A stretch of DNA of 64,000 bases from Patiria pectinifera (taxonomy: Eukaryota; Echinodermata; Asteroidea; Valvatida; Asterinidae): NCBI GenBank assembly GCA_029964075.1, contig CM057142.1:883770-947769 (forward strand). The letters run 5' to 3'. Within the stretch, counting starts at the first letter, position 1. Each line of letters opens with the position of its first letter. This document shows positions 57,530-64,000 of the stretch, in pieces. A program made the translations under genes and the position numbers. Under the pieces are notes generated by a model. It was not told the origin of the DNA, made no database searches, and saw only the letters and a program-made list of their open reading frames with translations.

Positions 57530-57687
57530 CCAGAAACAGTCTTCGATAGCCTTTTGGCGTCTGTAAAAGTCTGCAGGCAGTTGATGACGGAAGTAGTGAG
57601 GCGTGAACATCTATTAAGCACTATAACGTAGTTCTGCTAATGCACGTTGTTTATTATTTATCCCTTCGAGGTTAATCATCCTCTGAC
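57530..57687. repeat. dispersed direct repeat, copy 1
   Basis: Shares CAGGCAGTT, GGAAGTAGTGAG, CGTGAACATCTATTAAGC, CTATAACG and CTGCTAATGCAC, in the same order and orientation, with 61780-61937. The pair brackets the composite inverted-repeat element at 58550-61472, although each copy lies hundreds of bases outside it. Confidence 0.7.
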
Positions 57688-57689
57688 TT

Positions 57690-58549
57690 TGAAGGTAACC
57701 ATGCATTTTTAAAATACATTGTTTTTGGAATAAAATAGGCACTTTGAGTTTCAAATTCCCCTCCCTTTTTTTGAGGTGCAACAAATGACGTATAGACCAG
57801 CCGACCGGCCGGGGGGGGGGGGGGAACAGGAACCTCATTTGACGCTTAGGACCGATCCATTTCCCTTTGTCTTTTTAATTAATAGCTCACCAGCACGTAG
57901 AGGGAAAGGGTATGAACAGACTATAGCGTCGATGTAAAAACAGTCGTATTCATTCATCTGGTTAACTAGTAAATAATAACTATCACAGAAAAGGAATAGG
58001 ACCTTAGACCTGTACCTGTGAGGTCATAACCAAAATCTTAATGTAGGCCTACATGAACTGGGTCGCGTCGATGGTGGACAAAAATCCACCATTTTTTTGA
58101 AGAAAAAAAGGGGGAGAGTGTGAAATTAAATAAAAACGAAGGGCTAAGGCCAAAAAAAAATATTCGGTCTCTAGTCAGACCAAAGTTCCGGAATTGACGC
58201 GGCCACGCGGCTTTTTTTTTTTTTTTGGCTTTTTTTCTTTATTTCTTCAAGCTTGGATTGTACAGACAAGGTGGGTACTATTTTGCTTTTTTGGTTTCCT
58301 CATGTACATTGGTGTCCTCCATAGTTTGCCTTGGTGCTTTCGATCATTTGCCTTGGTGCAATTTCCCATTCTTTGGTGCTCTTTGGTAAAAAAAAATGAG
58401 GGGGTGCGGAAATAGAGGGCGCTGTTGGAGCTACCGCGGAACATTTTGAAAAAAAAAAGATCGACGCGCATGATTAAAATCGACGCGCGCGCTGACCAGA
58501 GACCGACTTATTTTTTGGGGGGCCTAATTGGGGTTTTTTCCCTTAAAGC
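57690..58549. other. no supported gene; homopolymers
   Basis: Contains a G run (57811-57823) and a long T run (58211-58226). The short ORFs on both strands are driven by these runs. No gene seen. Confidence 0.4.
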
Positions 58550-59995
58550 TATAGTCCATCATTTGCAGCCATCCGAAAAAGTAATAGCGTATTATTGTTG
58601 AAAAACAAACTTGGTTGAAAGATAGTAAGTGGACTAAACTCCCTGTGAAATTAATCTTTCTGGCAAGCAATCATTTTGAAGTAATCAACGAAAGAAGGCC
58701 TTTCCAAAGTAGTCGGGGGTCATAGGGATATTTTGGTTCACATCCTTCCAAAAGCACCAAATTTGGCACAGATGTCGTCCATACCATACTATTTCGATTT
58801 TTGACGGGCGCCAAGACGGGCGCCCCGCGGGGCCGCCATATTGGCAAAATCCAATATGGCCGCCAACCGGGTCAGAGGTCAATTGACCTAAATGAGCTAG
58901 AATCATAAATAATACCACTTTTCAGGTGTTTTCGGGGTCGAGCAATCTGAATCTGATGTTATTTTAACGATATGAGGCAAAACAGATGCCCCAAGGGACC
59001 GCTATATTGGCAAAATCCAAAATGGCTGCCACATATATCACAGTTAAGAAAATAACGAGCTAAAATCTTAAATAATACCTCCTTTTATGGGTGTTTGGGG
59101 TCACAGAATCTAAATATGATGTCATTATAATGATTCGAGGCAAGGCAGATGCTCTAGGAGACGCCATTTTTGGAAAAAAAAAGGCCGCCACCCAGGTTGG
59201 AGGTACTCGCAGTTAAAACAATACAACAGGTTTTTTTTGGGGGGGGGGGTTCCAAATGTCTGATTCTGATGTTATTTTAATTATTTGATGTCAAGTTTAC
59301 CACTCGAGATCATTCCGGTCAAACCTGGTGTTTCTGGTGCGTCATTCCATAAAAAAAACCATTTCCCATTAGCTGCACATGTCGGACAGTTTGACATTTC
59401 TACGCATACCACAGAAACAATCTTAGTTTGGAGCGAGAAAATTGTCCTAAGTTTATTGTAAGGATGTATAGGCGCGTGTGGTGTGTGCCCGCCATGCTGA
59501 GGATGGGTGGAGCAATCAACCAACGGTCGTTTCATTGTCTTCACCACCCAAGATGTTGATCACAGATAACCAAGGCTCATGGCAACCTCTCACTTGGTGA
59601 GTTCCAGTGATATGCCCAAACCGTAAATATCCATTTCTCGCATGAGAACCCTGCAGTGAGGCAGGCTCATCAAGCTTGACTTCTTCAACACATCATAACA
59701 AGTTTGCAGATGGTGACATCCTCACCTGGTTGGGATACAATTAACTGCATCCACATCTTATGGGTGCACCGGAGTAACTTGATATGCGACCTACTGAGCC
59801 AGAGAAGGATTGAGAGTCGAGTCACTGCGATCACTTTCGAGATCATTTCAAGCTTATTTTGGAGATCCTTGGCCTATTGGAGATCAGGGTGGGCTTCAGA
59901 AGTGGTGAAAAGTACAGTAACATACTAGTCCAAAGCATCTACTCCGATCTCGGTCTGACAAAGTCCTTGGCACCACCCTTCTTCCAAAGCCTAAT

Positions 59996-60259
59996 ATGGT
60001 GCGACACAACTTGCTTCGCCATTTCATGCAGAGCACAAAGGGTGTGGTATCAAAGGGGCCAGACGTCGCTTCTTCACTACTGGAAGCAGCTTGTCGGAAG
60101 CATCCCACATCCCAGCTACCTGCCGTGCTGTTTGAACATGTAAAGCAACCGCTACTACAGGCCACCTCGGTCCAGCAGGAAATTCCTGACTTCATCGTGT
60201 GGGGCTGGCACAAAGATGGTACCAGTACATGGCAATCACCATGGACCAACTCTCAATGA
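59996..60259 (+). pseudogene. decayed ORF inside the composite transposon
   Basis: The frame includes QLPAVLFEHVKQPLLQATSV and PDFIVWGWHKDGTSTWQSPW. A pattern of AL..HVKRA..Q....PELPSP..WGW....DGT..P.W is, from general memory, common at the C-terminus of a large multicopy protein found in many marine invertebrate genomes. Only this tail remains open; upstream frames are broken. Assignment is tentative. Confidence 0.4.
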
Positions 60260-61116
60260 TGCTTCAGTGACATGTGCCATTTCTCGTGCGCTGCAGCTGC
60301 CTCATGCAAAGGAAGGTTGAAATGCAATCACACTAGGTTTCTATATGCAAGGTCCTCTACAAATGAACAGCTCCATTTAAACGCACACAGCGGCATATAG
60401 CATTTTGTCACTGCAGACATCATCTCTAAATATTTAAATGAAAATAGTTCAAACAATAATCTGTATTGATAAGTCCAATCCTTAATGACCTTTAGGGCAA
60501 AATGTGACATACAATCTTTAATAAAACAATAGATTCAGATTCTCCGACCCTGAAAATCCATGTAAAATGGTATTATTAATATTTCTAGCTCGTTTAGTTT
60601 TTAACTGTGACTGACCTCTAACTTGGCTGGCGGCCATTTTGGATTTTTCTAATATCATGAATATGGCCCCTGGGGCATCCGTCTGGCATCAAATCATTAA
60701 AATAACCTCAGATTCAGATTCGTTGACACCGAAAACCCCTCCAAAGTTGTATTACTTATGATTCTAGCTAGTTAAGTTTTTTAACTGCGGTATGTGGCGG
60801 CCATTTTGGATTTTGCCAATATGGCGGTCTGTCTTGCCTCAAATCGTTAAAATAACATCAGATTCAGATTGCTCGACCCCGAAAATACCTGAAAAGTGGT
60901 ATTATTTATGATTCTAGCTCGTTTAGTTCGATTGACCTCTGACCCGGTTGGCGGCCATATTGGATTTTGCCAATATGGCGGCCCCGTGGGGCGCCCGTCT
61001 TGGCGCCCGTCAAAAATCGAAATAGTATGTTATGGACAACATCTGTACCAAATTTGGTGCTTTTGAAAGAAACTGAACCAAACGGCCCCTATAACGCCCT
61101 AACATCCCTGACTAAA

Positions 61117-61136
61117 GGTGCGTCTTAAGACGCACC
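61117..61136. repeat. perfect 20 bp palindrome beside the inner element
   Basis: GGTGCGTCTTAAGACGCACC is fully self-complementary and begins three bases after the right end of the inner inverted-repeat element. It could be part of a target site or of the older outer element. Confidence 0.6.
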
Positions 61137-61472
61137 GTAGGAAAATTTAAATTAGTAGTTCGGTTTGTTATTCGGCGCAGCGCGCGCAAGCATTGGCACG
61201 ACGCACAGGCGCGCGCGGTTTCTATAATTTGTCGGATCAGTGCGCGACATCGCGTATAGCTGCAATTCAAAACAATTCAAAACATGATTCGGCAACTTTT
61301 GATTTGAAATTGAGATCCTAGAATGCTGTTTTTCTCGGAATATACAGCTGAAGCTGAGCTGAAACTTCATCAGGTTAGTTGTTCAGTAGCCTTCGTTAGA
61401 TTTTGAACGCTTTTGTTGCTTCAAACGAACAAAATGCACAAATTACAAATGATAGACTATATCTTTAAAGAC

Positions 61473-61779
61473 AATTTTTATTCAGTAGAGTGCGAATTAA
61501 CAGAATGAACTTTTATACACTGCACTGCCGTGAATACACGTATATATTTTTATTACATGATTCGCAAAGTATTAAATATTCCTTGGAAAATTATTATCTA
61601 GTGCAAAAGGATGTAATTCTCGGGGATTGTATATGTCCATTTTTTAATGACAGATGGATGGGTCAACCCACCCCTTAAAACAGATCATAATGTCCCCTTA
61701 TCGACATAAAAACACACAGAGGTAAAACAAGTTGTGAAAAAAGGTGAATAACGAAGAAAAGAAGAGTTATTTTCTATGT
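61473..61779. other. no supported gene
   Basis: AT-rich sequence with one 62-codon ORF (61490-61678) without splice signals. Confidence 0.35.
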
Positions 61780-61937
61780 CTAGAAAAGTCTTTGATACGC
61801 CCTTGGCGCCTGTAAAATGACAGGCAGTTTAAATCAAGGAAGTAGTGAGCCGTGAACATCTATTAAGCGCTATAACGAAGACTGCTAATGCACACCTTTT
61901 ATTATTTAACCTTCTCAGGTCGATTATTACCCTCTAA
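61780..61937. repeat. dispersed direct repeat, copy 2
   Basis: Second copy of the segment at 57530-57687, same orientation, about 4.25 kb away, diverged by substitutions and small gaps. Confidence 0.7.
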
Positions 61938-62219
61938 TATATTATCTTTGAACGCGTCGTTAATATTTAAAGTGCCTTGTTAAAGACCCAAATTATAGAT
62001 GAGTTTTGGGTTTTAAACTTGACCCCTAATACATAATGACCATCGGTAAAGAAGATTACGGGACGAGTTGTCAATTTTGTTTGCTTCGACCGTGCACTTG
62101 CTCTATACATAAAAGATGAATTGCACAATGAAAACACCCAGTAGAAGATGAATATTTAAAGGACACACAGACAACACAATGTGAACATCGTGTATGGCTT
62201 TACGATTATACAGAGGACA

Positions 62220-62495
62220 GGGCCCAATTTCACGGCGCTGCTAAGCACACGATTGGCTGCTAACAGAGCCTCCGTCTATTTCATGGAGACTGTAAGCATA
62301 AGCACAGCAAAAGGCACGCTTACTTCAGAGGAAAAATTTGCTTAACTTAGTGACGTAACAATAGAAATCTCCATGCACGCGCGACCGTTAGCACGTCCAC
62401 GCCGTGAAATAGTGCTTAAGGTTAGCAAATTTTTCTGCTGTGCTAAACACAACTTTTCTGCTAACTGGTAAGCAGCGCCTCGTGAAATTTGGCCC
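62220..62495. repeat. MITE with GGGCCMAATTTCAC ends
   Basis: The left end GGGCCCAATTTCACGGCGCT and the reverse complement of the right end, GGGCCAAATTTCACGAGGCG, are inverted repeats. The interior keeps repeating GCTAA/TTAGC and AAGCA words in both orientations. The 276 bp length and ends fit a non-autonomous DNA transposon. A partial relative may lie at 44165-44285. Confidence 0.75.
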
Positions 62496-63854
62496 AGACA
62501 CGCAAAGGGAGAACAAAAGATCCTTTCAGTCCTCGGGCGTTGGGTCTTTGTTGAAAACGGTCCTCGATCGTACAGTTATGTGCTTATTCTATGGGAGAGT
62601 GTTATATTAAATACAGGGACAAAGGGAAACACAAAGCATTGTCCTCCGGCGTACAGAAATACAGGTATTTTTAAAATATCATTTTAATGCATTGAATACT
62701 TCGCTGACATCTTACCCCGTTTTCTCGATTTTAAGCTGCTCTCCCTGGCCTAATTTCAAGTTTCACAAAAAATTGTAAAGACTGCCCGTTTCCATTCAAG
62801 TGCCCGTTGTTCGCAAGTGTACCCACCGCCCCCAAATGTTTTTAAAGAGTGCCCTTTAACAAGACTTGTCCTTTTTTTCCAAAAAAGGGATTGCCTTTTT
62901 GTAACTAGCGGCTGTATGGAGTTCCTTTTTTTGGGAAATTCACGCGTGTGCCTCCCTGACAAAACATCCTGTATTGTGCCTTTTTCAAGAATTTATTACT
63001 CCCTCCCCAATAAATATGACCTTGCTACGCCTATGCGAGTATTCAGTCGTAAAGGAAAACCCGATGTACCGTTTGTTTTGTGATGGACAGTAATTGAGCG
63101 TGATTATCGCTGAAGTGGGCATCATCAGCCCAAATCGACCGTGGGTTATATATAGTCAGGTTAAGCGAATTACCTGTTGACTCGTCTCAACCACTCCAGC
63201 AGTTAATATATGAGTAAGGTATTAGCCTGCTAAACAGGGTGAGTAAAAAATCGAAACCGAAATGTCGGGACCATTGTTTAAGTGAAGTTCTGCATGTAGC
63301 ACTTTCGAAATCTAGGATATGAAAGCCCAATTCATAAGCTTTCTCTCAGTACAACAATCATTCAAATCACTAGTGTACTTTTCAAGTTACGGAATTTTAA
63401 ACACAAACACCGTTTTAAAGTTCTGTCCACGGATCGCAAAACATGTGTTCTTTTAGCAAAACGAAAACAATTCACATATGCCTGCACAAATAAGCACATC
63501 GGAACCATTATCATCCCCCTTTTCATACCCGCTTTTTACGAACGAAATATCTGGGTTTGCGTCCAACGGCGGATCCAGCTCTACCCCTCCTGCCTTTTCC
63601 GAAAAGTATTACCAATTTTTCACCTCCCCCTCCCCCCCCCCTCCCCCGACCCCCAAAACCCTGGATACGCTACTGGTAAAGATTTGGACAACAGAACACC
63701 TGACAAGAACTCCTTGGCCTGGGAGTGAGTGCCACGACACCTTCGTAACACGCAGGGCCGCCTGCATACGCGCCGCATCCGTCACTGAACAGATGCGCAT
63801 CGCGGTTAGGTACCGCAAAATAGGGCCAAACGGAGCTAGTGGGTTGCCGGTAAC
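62496..63854. other. no supported gene
   Basis: Contains a low-complexity C/T run (63621-63650) and what look like ends of decayed repeats (GCTACGCCTATG near 63025; GGATACGCTACTGG near 63663). The plus-strand ORF at 63478-63885 crosses the C run and is not supported. Confidence 0.4.
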
Positions 63855-64000
63855 CTCGGAGGTAAGCAGCCTTCAACTCGGGTAGCGTGCACGGGTGAGA
63901 GGCCAGTGCGGAGCAGCCCCGTGCTTGCCCGGCGACATCCTGGAGACTGTAGTACTCATTGGTGATGATGGGGTCTTGGGGGCTGAGCTGCGACCCGAGG
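63855..64000 (-). CDS. possible exon at the window edge, unknown protein
   Basis: The last 145 bases are GC-rich and open on the minus strand, reading in from the edge as SPQDPIITNEYYSLQDVAGQ and then SALASHPCTLPELKAAYLRG. Composition and codon choice look coding. The donor would be CGAG|GTTACC, which is weak. The plus strand also has good donor words here (GAG|GTAAGC at 63860; ACGG|GTGAGA), so the strand is uncertain. No family is recognised. Confidence 0.3.

Larger units (their letters stand above)
58550..61472. mobile_element. composite DNA transposon with long inverted repeats
   Basis: An inner element (58710-61114) has terminal inverted repeats of roughly 500-600 bp: the left has CAAAAGCACCAAATTTGGCA, ATTTTTGACGGGCGCCAAG and CCATATTGGCAAAATCCAAT, and the right carries the same blocks in reverse complement. 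Direct subrepeats inside each arm recur every 100-200 bases (AATCTGAATCTGATGTTATT-like). An outer pair of about 25 bp (TTAAAGCTATAGTCCATCAT at 58554 and its reverse complement near 61446-61470) suggests the inner element inserted into another one. The middle (about 59290-60500) carries a decayed ORF. No transposase is recognised. Confidence 0.8.

Noticed and set aside
58194-58415. Phe-rich plus-strand ORF
   Set aside because: Produced by a long T run; no other evidence of coding.

Overview
This 64 kb window is animal genomic DNA: AT-rich, intron-rich, with many small repeats. It is dominated by one gene on the + strand, a complete subgroup A thrombospondin (THBS1/THBS2 type). I reconstructed 24 coding exons (26861-54034) plus a 5' untranslated exon. 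All introns are GT-AG and every splice phase fits, giving a single open frame of 1276 codons from the first ATG, or 1270 from the better-context second ATG. The domain order is signal peptide, laminin-G-like N-terminal domain, Gly/Ser/Pro-rich linker, Cys pair and short coiled coil, VWC, three TSP type 1 repeats, three EGF-like domains, type 3 calcium-binding repeats and the lectin-like C-terminal domain. A single gene of this architecture, the intron layout, the repeat load and frequent TAGGCCTA-like words suggest an invertebrate deuterostome (echinoderm, hemichordate or cephalochordate). I cannot decide the phylum from sequence alone.

Layout. Bases 1-25600 are mostly gene-poor: diverged repeats, a tandem duplication (4356-5637), two small inverted-repeat elements, a large minisatellite/foldback element (19420-20012), three isolated candidate exons (2738-2877 +, 11674-11742 -, 21765-21940 -) and one small TATA-linked ORF (16230-16376 +). 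Bases 25600-26450 form the thrombospondin promoter (CArG box, five inverted CCAAT cores, an AP-1 site, a TATA box) and the 5' untranslated exon. Bases 26822-56365 hold the gene and a 3' untranslated region of about 2.3 kb; introns and 3' UTR contain several palindromic elements. Bases 56365-64000 are repeat-rich, with a composite inverted-repeat transposon of about 2.9 kb carrying a decayed ORF, further MITEs, and a possible minus-strand exon at the right edge.

The most unusual signal outside the gene is a foldback family with at least three copies here (19.4, 32.7 and 47.8 kb). A short palindromic core is flanked on the left by tandem CACAAGTC-type units and on the right by their reverse complement, CTTGTGATGGA-type units. 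A second is a small TIR element with a tRNA-like Pol III promoter inside, present in two diverged copies. The 3' UTR also contains an element that would fold into an RNA hairpin of about 115 bp.
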